Assembly: GCF_028532725.1 (NCBI RefSeq)
Contig: NZ_JAQKGU010000005.1
Coordinates: 158,963 to 222,962 of the forward strand
Length of the DNA stretch: 64,000 nt
DNA from: Desulfovibrio sp. Fe33
GTDB taxonomy: Bacteria; Desulfobacterota; Desulfovibrionia; Desulfovibrionales; Desulfovibrionaceae
Reading direction: 5' to 3'
The first letter of the stretch is position 1; each line of letters begins with the position of its first letter. A model generated the notes under the pieces. The model did no database searches and had not been told where the DNA came from. It saw nothing but the letters and a program-made list of their open reading frames with translations. Position numbers and translations under genes: made by a program. Shown here one piece after another: positions 10,360-18,844 of the stretch.

Positions 10360-12041
10360 CTCCCCTGCTTTTCCCAGGGAAGATTCTCGAGGATGGCCTC
10401 GACCATCGGCTCCAGCGTGGGCCGGTCCACCGCCGCGGCGGGGATGCCTTCGGGGTAGATGTTGCGCATGGCTTCCCTTCCTTCCTCGTCCAGCTTGTCC
10501 CACTTGTTCAGCACCAGGATGGAAGGAATGGCGGAAAGGTCCATATCGTCGAGAATGGCGCGGACCGCCTCGACCTGCTCCTCCACCTCGGGATGGGAGG
10601 CATCGCAGACCTGCACCAGCAGATCGGCGGAATCCAGTTCCTCCAACGTGGCCTGGAACGCCTCCTTGAGGTCCGGCGGCAACCGGCGGATGAATCCGAC
10701 GGTATCGGTCAGGACCACCTCGCGCTCCTCGGGAAAGCGGATGCGGCGGCTCGTCGGGTCCAGGGTGGCGAAGAGCTTGTCCTCGGCCAGAACCTTGGAC
10801 TGGGTCAGGGTGTTGAGCAAGGTGGATTTGCCCGCATTGGTGTAGCCCACCAGGGAAACAATGGGCAGCCCGGCCTTGGCGCGCCGCTCACGGGTCTGCG
10901 AACGATGCTTGCGGACTTGCTTGAGTTCGGCCTTGAGCCGGGTGAGCCGGTCGTTGGCCCTGCGGCGGTCGATCTCAAGCTTGGTTTCGCCGGGACCACG
11001 CCCGCCGATGCCGCCCATAAGCCGGGACATGGCCCGGTTCTTCCCCACCAATCGCGGCAGGGTGTACTTGAGCTGAGCCATCTCCACCTGGAGCTTGCCC
11101 GACTTCGATGTGGCGTGCTGGGCGAAAATATCGAGAATGAGTTGCGTGCGGTCAAGAATCTTGCGCTCGGTGATCTCGGCCAGGTTGCGCATCTGGGTGG
11201 GCGAAAGCTCCTGGTCGAAGATGATGATGGAAGCGTTGGCCTGCAAGGCGCGGACTTCCAGCTCGGCCAGCTTGCCCTTGCCCATGATGAACTTGGGATT
11301 GAGCTTGCGCACCCGCTGAATCATGGTTCCGGCGGATATTATCCCGGCGGTATCGGCCAGCTCAGCCAGCTCCTCCAGGGAAAGCTCCTGCACCGGGCGC
11401 GGCGTCTCGTCCACACTGACCAGCAGGGCGCGATTCTCGTCCGACTCGGTGCCCTGCCCGGCCGCCTGGCGGCCGAACTCGTCCTCCACGGCGGAGGTCA
11501 CGGCCCCGAGGTCGTGCTCGAAGCGGTCCCAACGCACGGGCGGCAGCAACTCGTAACTCTTCTCGTCCGGATTGGGCGGCAGCAGATGGGCGGCCTCCAC
11601 CGTGACCGGCGCGCCCTCGCGCACAGTCAGCACGGCCACGGAATCGAGCCGCAGGAAGACCATGTCCATGAGGTCCTCCTGACTCAGGCTTTCGTCGGCC
11701 AGGTGGGTATGCAGCAGCCGCAGGCCGCGCAGACGGCCGGAGCTCATGCGGGCTCGCGGCAATTCCGGGATGAAGATGGCGCGATTGTCGCCCACCAGGA
11801 CCATTTCCACTTTGCCCTGGCGGTCGATGAGCAATCCGATCTGACGACCCGTTTCGGACGACAGCTCGGCCAGTTCGCGTCCTTGCTCGACGGTATAGAC
11901 ACCGGTGGTCGGGAACTGACGCTGATACAGCCTTGACAGCCGTTTTACATGGTTGGGCTTCAACCCTTGCAGGTTGCCCTTGGGTTTCTGGGCTATGACG
12001 ACGCTCCCCTGTTTACGCGGAAATATTCGACTTCGGCCCAA
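10356..12041 (-). CDS. hflX: Ribosome-associated GTPase HflX, long form
   Basis: HflX is a GTPase that binds the large ribosomal subunit and rescues stalled or heat-damaged ribosomes. The 561-residue protein has the HflX-specific domain with GGRGPGETKLE, a basic coiled coil, and a GTPase domain with GYTNAGKST (about residues 398-406), DTVGF and NKWD. It is about 130 residues longer than E. coli HflX because of an N-terminal domain beginning GLKPNHVKRL. The start is TTG 12041, since no ATG or GTG lies upstream in frame and the conserved N-terminal domain needs it; this start is uncertain. Confidence 0.9.
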   Translation of the reverse strand: MGRSRIFPRKQGSVVIAQKPKGNLQGLKPNHVKRLSRLYQRQFPTTGVYTVEQGRELAELSSETGRQIGLLIDRQGKVEMVLVGDNRAIFIPELPRARMSSGRLRGLRLLHTHLADESLSQEDLMDMVFLRLDSVAVLTVREGAPVTVEAAHLLPPNPDEKSYELLPPVRWDRFEHDLGAVTSAVEDEFGRQAAGQGTESDENRALLVSVDETPRPVQELSLEELAELADTAGIISAGTMIQRVRKLNPKFIMGKGKLAELEVRALQANASIIIFDQELSPTQMRNLAEITERKILDRTQLILDIFAQHATSKSGKLQVEMAQLKYTLPRLVGKNRAMSRLMGGIGGRGPGETKLEIDRRRANDRLTRLKAELKQVRKHRSQTRERRAKAGLPIVSLVGYTNAGKSTLLNTLTQSKVLAEDKLFATLDPTSRRIRFPEEREVVLTDTVGFIRRLPPDLKEAFQATLEELDSADLLVQVCDASHPEVEEQVEAVRAILDDMDLSAIPSILVLNKWDKLDEEGREAMRNIYPEGIPAAAVDRPTLEPMVEAILENLPWEKQGS

Positions 12042-12070
12042 CGCCGAAGCTCTTCCCCTTCCAGTACGAT

Positions 12071-12128
12071 TCAGGGAGCGGAAGCCGGATGTCCGGCAAA
12101 TTGCGCCGCTCCGGCCTCCGCTCCCTGA
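12071..12128 (-). other. Long imperfect hairpin in hflX leader
   Basis: A 19-base-pair stem with one mismatch (12071-12089 with 12110-12128) and a 20-base loop sits 30 bases upstream of the hflX start. There is no T-tract, so it is not a standard intrinsic terminator; it may be a factor-independent stop, an RNA-processing site or a leader structure of hflX. Confidence 0.6.
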
Positions 12129-12154
12129 ACCGCGGCACGATTATGCACTCACTT

Positions 12155-12190
12155 CCGCCGCGCGGCAATCCCCCTGATGCCGCGCGGCGG
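12155..12190 (-). terminator. Perfect 13-bp hairpin after IMP cyclohydrolase
   Basis: CCGCCGCGCGGCA (12155-12167) pairs perfectly with 12178-12190 across a 10-base loop, 14 bases downstream of the cyclohydrolase stop. No T-tract follows, so terminator function is likely but not certain. Confidence 0.55.
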
Positions 12191-12204
12191 GGCGAAAACT
12201 GCGA

Positions 12205-12801
12205 CTAGGCGTCGTTCTCGCTCAAGTACTTCGTAATCATGGCGTCATACTCGCTGGTCAGCCTGAAGGTCAGGGTGGCCATCTCCTTGCGGAAGGCGAG
12301 CGTCAGGCCGCCGTGCTCCTCGATCTCCTGGCGTACCGTCTCATAGTACTGGGGATCGGGGACCACGCAGATGGAATGGAAGTTCTTGGCGGTGGCGCGC
12401 AACATGGTGGGACCGCCGATGTCAATCTGCTCCACCGCGGCCTTGAGGTCCAGGCCCTTGGCTACGGCGTCGGCGAAGTTGTACAGGTTGACGCAAACCA
12501 GGTCGAACGGCTCGATGCCGAAATCGCGCAGGGTTTCCATGTGCGCCTCGTCATCCTTGTCGGCCAGGATGCCGCCGTGGATGTGCGGGTGAAGGGTCTT
12601 GACCCGGCCGCCGAGAATTTCGGGGAAATCGGTGACGTCGGACACCGAGGTGACGGGCAGCCCGGCGCCCTGCAGCATCTTCTTGGTGCCGCCGGTGGAC
12701 ACCAGTTCACACCCCTGCTCAACCAGGAACTCGCCGAACTCGGCAAGACCGGTCTTGTCGGTCACTGAAAGAATAGCTCTCTTAACAGGCAACAGATTCA
12801 T
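12205..12801 (-). CDS. Stand-alone IMP cyclohydrolase (PurH N-terminal half)
   Basis: The 198-residue protein corresponds to the MGS-like IMP cyclohydrolase domain of PurH, which closes FAICAR to IMP in the last step of de novo purine synthesis. It has the opening KRAILSVTDKTGL, the STGGTKKML loop and the KTLHPHIHGGIL motif, and ends where bifunctional PurH would continue into the transformylase. The start MNLLPVKRA (ATG 12801) follows a GAGG site; an upstream extension has no homology-like character. Its partner activity is at 4960-6234. Confidence 0.92.
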   Translation of the reverse strand: MNLLPVKRAILSVTDKTGLAEFGEFLVEQGCELVSTGGTKKMLQGAGLPVTSVSDVTDFPEILGGRVKTLHPHIHGGILADKDDEAHMETLRDFGIEPFDLVCVNLYNFADAVAKGLDLKAAVEQIDIGGPTMLRATAKNFHSICVVPDPQYYETVRQEIEEHGGLTLAFRKEMATLTFRLTSEYDAMITKYLSENDA

Positions 12802-13264
12802 CGCAAACCTCACTTGATGTTTTGTGAGCCTGTGCCAGATTTGTTGCCCAAAGGCAAGGCGCGGAAGGCCACGGTTTCCGGCGAAAATCAGCGCAATGGA
12901 CCGGAGTTTTTCCACAGCTGTTCAAAAAACTTTGATTCCCGACGGCAAAAACTGCAAAAAAACCAAAACCGAGCCGCCCTCGCCGAAACGGGTGAACGGG
13001 CGGAAAACACTCAACAGCCCATCATTGCAGGACGATGAACAAGCAACGTGACCATCTGACGTTGGAACGGAATAAAGGGGACGGCGAACAGCCCCAGGCA
13101 GGGCCGCCGCTGAACTCGGAAAGCGGAAAGGACCGACGCTGGACATCCCCGGGCGGGGAAACGTCTTCACGCGGCCGACGAGCGTCTCGACGCCCTGAGG
13201 GCTGACCTCCCGCCCCGCGGCAAAAGGCTGCGGGACGGGAAATCAACGGGAGGGGAGACCTTTA
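12802..13264. other. Intergenic region without a convincing gene
   Basis: These 463 bases lie upstream of the IMP cyclohydrolase gene and downstream of the TPR gene. Open frames on both strands are short, lack ribosome sites and have compositions unlike the neighbours. A hairpin (13209-13238, stem CCCGCCCCGC with one mismatch) could end the TPR transcript. I see no riboswitch that I can name. Confidence 0.5.
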
Positions 13265-13828
13265 TCAGGACCTGATCTGGTCGAGCATTTCCTTGGCGGC
13301 GGCGTGCTCGGGATCCTTTTCGAGGATGATCTCAAGCTGCTTGACGGCCGCCTCGGTCTGCCCGGCACAAACGAGGCATCCGGCCAGAGAATAGCGCACT
13401 TCATGCTTGGCCGGATCGATTTCAAGGTAATTTTCGAGATGCGGGATGGTCTCGCCGAGACGGTTCAGCTCATGGCCGAGCCGAATCAGGCTGAACAGGG
13501 CGACCATGTTCTCGGGGTTCATGCCGACGGCCTCGACAAACAGGGAGAAGGCCTCTTCCTTGCCGCCGTTCTCCATGAGAATGAGTCCGATCCCTGAAAG
13601 ACTCTTGTCGGAAGGCTCGATCTTGTGGGCCTTCCGGTACATGATCTCGGCGTTCTTCAAATCGCCGCGCTGGACAGCGACGGTAGCCAGGCCGAGATAC
13701 GGGTCGGGATGGACGCCGTTGGAACCGACGGCCTTCTTGTAATACTCCTCGGCCTTGTCCAGCTCACCCATGAACAGGTAGCATTCGCCGAGTTCCTTGT
13801 TGATTTCGTAATCCAGATGACCACTCAT
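13265..13828 (-). CDS. TPR-repeat protein, 187 residues
   Basis: The protein is made of about five tetratricopeptide repeats (for example NKELGECYLFMGELDKAEEY, and KQLEIILEKDPEHAAAKEM at the end), so it is a protein-binding scaffold with no catalytic signature. No signal peptide or membrane helix is present. A strong GGAGGGG site precedes ATG 13828. It is divergent from the flagellar operon and shares a 432-base intergenic region with it; a role in flagellar assembly is possible only by position. Confidence 0.72.
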   Translation of the reverse strand: MSGHLDYEINKELGECYLFMGELDKAEEYYKKAVGSNGVHPDPYLGLATVAVQRGDLKNAEIMYRKAHKIEPSDKSLSGIGLILMENGGKEEAFSLFVEAVGMNPENMVALFSLIRLGHELNRLGETIPHLENYLEIDPAKHEVRYSLAGCLVCAGQTEAAVKQLEIILEKDPEHAAAKEMLDQIRS

Positions 13829-14167
13829 AGTTCCCCTCCATTTCTCCTTTTCCCGAAGGGCCGGGCTGAAAAAATCTCCTTGGCCGATTCGGCCGAAACC
13901 GATCTAGCAATCAATGTGCCAACAACTGATTCCGCCACAACAGGCCATTGCAAAGATAAAACTATAACCCACTGTAAAAAATCATATTTTACGGCATACG
14001 CCTAACCGCGCCCCCTCCATTTCTCCTCCCCCACGAGGGGCCGGAGGGAAGATTCTACCTCTGTTTCCGCCAAAATGACGCGCCGGCGGCCGTCCCCTTG
14101 TCCGCAACTCTGACGCGCCGTCTCCAACATTTTATATATCTTGAATTATTCCAGGATATTATTCGTT
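13829..14167. other. Divergent intergenic region with a partial duplication
   Basis: The region between the TPR gene and flgB holds two similar blocks, CCCCTCCATTTCTCCT near 13835 and again near 14013, each followed by a GGGCCGG motif 5-9 bases later. A small inverted repeat GTAAAA...TTTTAC lies near 13974-13992. No open frame with a ribosome site is present. The flgB promoter follows at 14168. Confidence 0.5.
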
Positions 14168-14183
14168 TGGAACGGGAGTTGCT
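14168..14183 (+). promoter_or_regulatory. Sigma-54 promoter for the flagellar operon
   Basis: TGGAACG-N4-TTGCT matches the sigma-54 consensus TGGCACG-N4-TTGCW with one mismatch, and keeps the invariant GG and GC separated by 10 bases. It would start transcription near 14195, giving a leader of about 65 bases before flgB. A bacterial enhancer-binding activator would be needed; none is encoded in the window. Confidence 0.75.
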
Positions 14184-14260
14184 TACTCTTTTTCGGTCCC
14201 GGCGGAAAATCATGCCCCCACGGGACGGCCACGGTTACGCGAATGCAGGAGGATCAAGAA

Positions 14261-14671
14261 ATGCGAGGACTTTTCGAGCACCAGCTCAACCTGACGGCAA
14301 AGGTCATGGACCTGCGCCTGGAACGTCAAAATGTCGTCACGGGCAACATCGCCAACGTGAACACGCCGGGCTACCGGGCCCGCAGCCTCGAATTCGAAGG
14401 CCGCCTGCAGGACGCGCTGAACCAGAACGCCCTTGGCAAGCTCACCCGCACTCAGGGGTCCCATCTTCCCGCAACCTTCGATCCCGACGGCTTCAAGGGC
14501 GAAGGGCTGGACGACTTCCGGGCGCGCGAGGTCTACGGCATGGACCACGTGAACCTGGACAAGGAAATGGCCACGAACGCCAAGAACACCATGATGTACA
14601 ACGCCCTGGCCTCGGTCATCAAAAAAAGTTTCGACGGCATGGGCAAGGTCATTCAGGAAGGGAGCAAGTAA
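14261..14671 (+). CDS. flgB: Flagellar basal-body rod protein FlgB
   Basis: FlgB is the most membrane-proximal rod subunit of the flagellum and is exported by the flagellar type III apparatus. The 136-residue protein has the N-terminal rod signature with GNIANVNTPGYRA (about residues 28-40) and the usual length. The start ATG 14261 follows a perfect AGGAGG site; a longer frame upstream has no function. It is the first gene of a flgB-flgC-fliE-fliF-fliG-fliH-fliI operon behind a sigma-54 promoter. Confidence 0.95.
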   Translation: MRGLFEHQLNLTAKVMDLRLERQNVVTGNIANVNTPGYRARSLEFEGRLQDALNQNALGKLTRTQGSHLPATFDPDGFKGEGLDDFRAREVYGMDHVNLDKEMATNAKNTMMYNALASVIKKSFDGMGKVIQEGSK

Positions 14672-15112
14672 ATGGATATCATGACAGCCCTGGACATCGG
14701 CGCGTCCGGCCTCACGGCCCAACGGGCGCAGCTCAACGTCATTTCCATGAACATGGCCAACATCCGGACCACCAAGACGGCCGAAGGCGGCCCGTACCAG
14801 CGCAAATCCGTCTCCTTCGAGGCGACCCCGGTCTACTCGCCCTTCGACCAGGCCATGCAGGACCAGCTCAACCGCAACCTGGAAGGAGTCAAGGTGTTGG
14901 GAGTGACCGCCGACCAGCGGCCCTTCAAGCAGGTCTACGAGCCTGACCATCCCGACGCCAACGACCAGGGCTACGTGTTCTATCCGGACATCAACGTGGT
15001 TGAGGAAATGGCCAACATGATGCAGGCCATGCGCGGATACGAGGCCAACGTCCAGACGATCCAGGCGGCCAAGCAAATGTTCCAGAAAGCCCTCGTCATC
15101 GGACAAGGCTAG
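14672..15112 (+). CDS. flgC: Flagellar basal-body rod protein FlgC
   Basis: FlgC is a proximal rod protein. The 146-residue product has the N-terminal helix LDIGASGLTAQRAQLNVIS followed by the rod-family asparagine motif (NMANIRTT) and the conserved C-terminal helix VVEEMANMMQAMRGYEANV that polymerises in the rod core. The ATG abuts the flgB stop codon directly, so translation is probably coupled. Confidence 0.96.
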   Translation: MDIMTALDIGASGLTAQRAQLNVISMNMANIRTTKTAEGGPYQRKSVSFEATPVYSPFDQAMQDQLNRNLEGVKVLGVTADQRPFKQVYEPDHPDANDQGYVFYPDINVVEEMANMMQAMRGYEANVQTIQAAKQMFQKALVIGQG

Positions 15113-15129
15113 GGAAAAGGAGATAGCAA

Positions 15130-15459
15130 ATGGTCGTCAAGAGCGTCGCCATCAACGCGTATCAGAGCGCCATGGACCTCCGCCGCCGCACGGTGGATTC
15201 CACGGTCTCCGAGAGCCTCAAAAAGCCCCAGGAACCCGTCCGGAGCTTCAACGACACCCTCAAGTCCTCCCTCGTCAAGGTCAACGACCTGCAAAGCGAG
15301 AAGAAGGTCATGATCGAGGAATTCGCATCCGGCAAGAGCCAGAACGTGCATGAGCTGATGATCGCCATGCAGAAGGCGGGCATGGCCATGCAGATGACCG
15401 GCGCCGTCCGCAGCAAGGTCATGTCGGCGTACAAGGAAATCATGCAGATGCCGTTCTAG
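15130..15459 (+). CDS. fliE: Flagellar hook-basal body complex protein FliE
   Basis: FliE joins the MS ring to the rod and helps gate export. The 109-residue protein has the typical C-terminal family segment VHELMIAMQKAGMAMQMTG and the KVMSAYKEIMQMPF ending. It has a good AAGGAG ribosome site and lies 17 bases after flgC. Confidence 0.94.
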   Translation: MVVKSVAINAYQSAMDLRRRTVDSTVSESLKKPQEPVRSFNDTLKSSLVKVNDLQSEKKVMIEEFASGKSQNVHELMIAMQKAGMAMQMTGAVRSKVMSAYKEIMQMPF

Positions 15460-15511
15460 GCGTCGCCGCAACCCGTAGCAACACAGCCAACGCAAGCTGG
15501 AGAATAGAAAG

Positions 15512-17104
15512 ATGCCTCCGTTCGTCGCCGAATACTGGTCCAAAGCACAGGGTCTCTGGGCAGACCGCACCGCGTCCCAACGTATCCTCATCGGTGGATT
15601 GGCCGCCGCAGTGATCGTTTCCTTCGCGCTGATGATCTACTGGATGAACAAGCCCGACTACAGGGTCCTGATGACAAACCTCTACCCCGAGGACGCATCC
15701 AGGATCGTGGCCCTGCTCCAGGGCCAGAAGGAAAGCTACAAGCTCGAGGACAACGGCCGGACCATCAAGGTCCCGGCGGACAGGGTGTACGAGCTCAGGC
15801 TCAAGGTGGCGGGAGAAGGCAACCTGCACGGCCAGGGCATCGGCTTTGAAATTTTCGACGAAGTGCAGATCGGCCAGACCGACTTCGTGCAGCACGTCAA
15901 CTACCAGCGCGCCCTGCAAGGCGAGCTGGCCCGCACCATCACGGAATTTCCCCTCGTCGACAAAGCCCGTGTCCACCTGGTCATCCCGCAGAAGTCCCTG
16001 TTCATCGAGGACCAGATAGCGCCGTCGGCGTCCATCGTCCTGCAACTCAAGGGCGACGGCAAGCTTGAGCCCGACGAGGTCAAGGGCGTCGTCAATCTGG
16101 TGTCCATGGCCGTGGAAGGCCTTGAGCCCAAGAACATCACGGTCACGGACATGAAGGGGCACCCCCTGTACACCCCGGAGGACGAGACCTCCGGCCTGGC
16201 CATGTCCAACGCCCAACTCCTCTACAAGGCGGATGTGGAAGGCAAGCTGCAACGCCGCATTCTCGAACTCCTCGGCCCCGCCGTCGGCCCGGACAAGGTC
16301 ATCGCCCGCGTCAACGCCGACCTCGATTTCAGCCAGCGCACCGTGCGCAAGGAGACCTACGACCCGGACGGCTCCGTGGTCCGCTCCGAAACCCGCAATG
16401 AAGAGACCACGCAAGGCGCTGCCTCGCTGGCCGGGGGCGAGCCCGACGTCAATTTCCGGGGCGACGGCTTCACCGGAACCCAGACCACACAGGATTCCAC
16501 ACGCGAGTCCAGGACCACCAACTTCGAGATAAACCGGCAGGAAGAAAATATTATTACCCCCGTCGGGGAATTGAAACGCCTGACCGTTGCGGTTATCGTT
16601 GACGGGACGTGGGAGACGGGCGCCGACGGCAATGCGGTCTACGCGCCCCGATCCGCCGAGGAAATCAACCGTATCCGCACCTTGATAGAAAACGCGGTGG
16701 GCTTCGACTCGCAGCGCGGCGACACCATCGAGGTGAGCAACATCTCCTTCGGCGAACCGCAGTTGGCCGACGGCGACTCCCTCATGCGGACCATGCTGGA
16801 ATACGCCCAGCGGCTGGGCAAGCCGTTCCTCAACGGCCTGCTGATCTTCCTCTTCCTCATCCTGGTCGTCCGGCCGGTGGTCATGGCCCTGATCCGGCCC
16901 AGGATCGCCGAACAGGAGATCGAGGAGATGGCGGGGCTGCCCGGCACCGAACGGTTGGCCCTCGAAGAGGAAGAAATGGACGAGGAAGCCCTGGATACGT
17001 CCAGGCGGCTCGAAAACGCCAAGAATCACGCGATTCAACTGTCCGACGAAAATATCGATCAGGCGGTCCACCTGCTCAAGACCTGGCTCACCCAGGAGGC
17101 ATAA
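15512..17104 (+). CDS. fliF: Flagellar MS-ring protein FliF
   Basis: FliF forms the MS ring in the inner membrane, the base on which rotor and export gate assemble. The 530-residue protein has two membrane helices, one at about residues 26-46 and one at about 445-468, flanking a periplasmic region with the YscJ/FliF ring-building motifs (VHLVIPQKSLF). The C-terminal cytoplasmic tail ends NIDQAVHLLKTWL, the segment that binds FliG. fliG follows after 3 bases. Confidence 0.96.
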   Translation: MPPFVAEYWSKAQGLWADRTASQRILIGGLAAAVIVSFALMIYWMNKPDYRVLMTNLYPEDASRIVALLQGQKESYKLEDNGRTIKVPADRVYELRLKVAGEGNLHGQGIGFEIFDEVQIGQTDFVQHVNYQRALQGELARTITEFPLVDKARVHLVIPQKSLFIEDQIAPSASIVLQLKGDGKLEPDEVKGVVNLVSMAVEGLEPKNITVTDMKGHPLYTPEDETSGLAMSNAQLLYKADVEGKLQRRILELLGPAVGPDKVIARVNADLDFSQRTVRKETYDPDGSVVRSETRNEETTQGAASLAGGEPDVNFRGDGFTGTQTTQDSTRESRTTNFEINRQEENIITPVGELKRLTVAVIVDGTWETGADGNAVYAPRSAEEINRIRTLIENAVGFDSQRGDTIEVSNISFGEPQLADGDSLMRTMLEYAQRLGKPFLNGLLIFLFLILVVRPVVMALIRPRIAEQEIEEMAGLPGTERLALEEEEMDEEALDTSRRLENAKNHAIQLSDENIDQAVHLLKTWLTQEA

Positions 17105-17107
17105 GAC

Positions 17108-18106
17108 ATGGCAGATTTTAGCGGCCCCCAGAAAACGGCCATCGTGCTCCTCGCCCTGGGCGAGAAGTTCACGGCGGAGGTGTTCAAGCGCATGGAGCGC
17201 AACGAAATCGCCGCCGTGTCCAAGGCCATGCTCGAAACCGACTCCATTCCCAAGGAGGAGGTGCTGGAAGTCCTCAAGGAATACAACGAGGCCCTGGCAT
17301 ACGGCGCGGAACTTCTGGTGGGCGGCCCGGAACAGGTCAAGCGTCTGCTGACCCAGTCCCTGGACTCGGAAACGGCCAAGTACATCATGGACTCCCTGGA
17401 CCTGGACACCGGCCCCACGCCGTTCCAGGAACTGGAGAACGTCAGCCCGCGCATCCTGGCGCAGATTCTCCGCAACGAGCATCCCCAGACCCTGGCCCTT
17501 ATCCTGGGGCATCTGCACCCGGACCAGGCCGCCGAGCTCATCCAGAACCTTCCCGCGGGCGTCCGCGCCGAAGTGCTCATGCGCCTCGCCAAGCTCGAAG
17601 CCGTGGCCGAGGAAATGCTCATGGAAGTGGACAAGGTCCTGCAAAGCCAGCTCATCGCCATGGGCGGCAAGGAAGGCAAGAAGGTCGGCGGCGTCAATTC
17701 CGTGGCGGAGATTCTCAACGCCGTGGACCGCAACACCGAGGAAGAGGTCCTGTCCGAGATCGAGGAGGAGTCCACCCAGATGGCCGAAGACATCCGCAAC
17801 CTCATGTTCGTGTTCGAGGACGTCAAGAGCATCGACGACATCGCCATCCGCGAACTGCTCAAGGAGGTTTCCAACGAGGACCTCACCGTCGCGCTCAAGG
17901 GAGCCAGCGAGGAGCTGCGCGAAAAATTCTTCAAGAACCTGTCCGAGCGCGCTTCGGCCATGATAAAGGAAGACCTGGAAATCATGCCGCCCAAGAAGCT
18001 CAGCGAGGTGGAGGCCGCGCAACAGGCCATCGTCAAGACCGTCCGCCGTCTGGAGGACGAAGGCAAGATCGTCATCAGCCGAGGTGGCAGCGATGTCTTT
18101 ATCTAA
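17108..18106 (+). CDS. fliG: Flagellar motor switch protein FliG
   Basis: FliG couples stator ion flow to rotor rotation and sets rotation direction. The 332-residue protein has the three FliG domains with the conserved NEHPQTLALIL (EHPQ motif, about residues 120-130) and charged residues on the C-terminal torque helix. The last 14 bases overlap the start of fliH. Confidence 0.97.
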   Translation: MADFSGPQKTAIVLLALGEKFTAEVFKRMERNEIAAVSKAMLETDSIPKEEVLEVLKEYNEALAYGAELLVGGPEQVKRLLTQSLDSETAKYIMDSLDLDTGPTPFQELENVSPRILAQILRNEHPQTLALILGHLHPDQAAELIQNLPAGVRAEVLMRLAKLEAVAEEMLMEVDKVLQSQLIAMGGKEGKKVGGVNSVAEILNAVDRNTEEEVLSEIEEESTQMAEDIRNLMFVFEDVKSIDDIAIRELLKEVSNEDLTVALKGASEELREKFFKNLSERASAMIKEDLEIMPPKKLSEVEAAQQAIVKTVRRLEDEGKIVISRGGSDVFI

Positions 18107-18842
18107 GCACCAGGCGCATCGCCCCCGCATGACGGGCAAGGTCGTGGTCGGCATGAACACGCCCGGCCCGGACGAAATGACCATCCAGGAGCTGGAGGGC
18201 AAACGCCAGCTCGTGTGGGACGAGTCCACCAACGAGGAATATCTGGCCCGGGTACGTGAGAAGGCCCGTGACGCGGCCAAAGAAATCAAGATGCTGGCGG
18301 AGCTTGAGGCCGAAGCGTTGCGCGCCACGGCCCGGCACGAAGGATTTGCGGCGGGCATGGCCGAAGCCCAGGAATTCGTGGACCAGCACATCAGGGACAT
18401 CTCGGCCAAGGCCGAGGCCCTGTTCGCCCAGCTCGGAGCCCAGGGCGGCAACATCTACGAGGCCCGGCGAAAGGACGTCACCCGGCTTATCAGGCTGGCG
18501 CTGCGCAAAACCCTCAAGGTCGAGTTGGACGAGAAACGGTCCGAGGCCCTTCAGGCACTCATGACCCAAGCCCTGGAACGCATTGAGTCCCAGCGCCGCA
18601 TCGAAATCCGCTGCAACCCGGAGGAGGCAGCAGAGCTTGACGAGTTCGTCAAGACCATCCAGGACCGCAATCCCTCCCTTCAATACTGGACCGTCAAGGG
18701 CGACCCCTCCATCGAGATGGGCGGCGTGGTCATCGAGGCCGACGAAGGCAAGGTGGACAACACCGTGGACACCCGCTGGAAGAGCGTGGAACCCCTCTTC
18801 GACCAGTTGGCCGAGCAGATTACATCCGGAAACGGGGAATAG
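18093..18842 (+). CDS. fliH: Flagellar export stator FliH
   Basis: FliH is the peripheral stalk that regulates the FliI ATPase in flagellar type III export. The 249-residue product has a long charged coiled coil (about residues 50-140) and a C-terminal FliH/YscL-like domain with GGVVIEADEGKVDNTVDTR, which is diagnostic. ATG 18093 is preferred to the in-frame GTG at 18084 because GAGGTGG lies at proper distance; the gene overlaps fliG by 14 bases. Confidence 0.9.
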   Translation: MSLSKHQAHRPRMTGKVVVGMNTPGPDEMTIQELEGKRQLVWDESTNEEYLARVREKARDAAKEIKMLAELEAEALRATARHEGFAAGMAEAQEFVDQHIRDISAKAEALFAQLGAQGGNIYEARRKDVTRLIRLALRKTLKVELDEKRSEALQALMTQALERIESQRRIEIRCNPEEAAELDEFVKTIQDRNPSLQYWTVKGDPSIEMGGVVIEADEGKVDNTVDTRWKSVEPLFDQLAEQITSGNGE

Positions 18843-18844
18843 CC

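Noticed and set aside
12904..12915. TTTTCCACA resembling a DnaA box
   Set aside because: It is a single weak match with no cluster, no AT-rich region and no replication gene nearby.
12802..13264. Several short ORFs in the gap upstream of IMP cyclohydrolase
   Set aside because: They overlap each other on both strands, have no ribosome sites and show Ser/Arg/Pro-rich random translations.
15440..18454. Open frame of 1004 codons antisense to the fliF-fliG region
   Set aside because: It is the complementary frame of real flagellar genes in GC-rich DNA; its translation shows low-complexity patterns (long runs of Ser, Arg and similar) and no domain or ribosome site.
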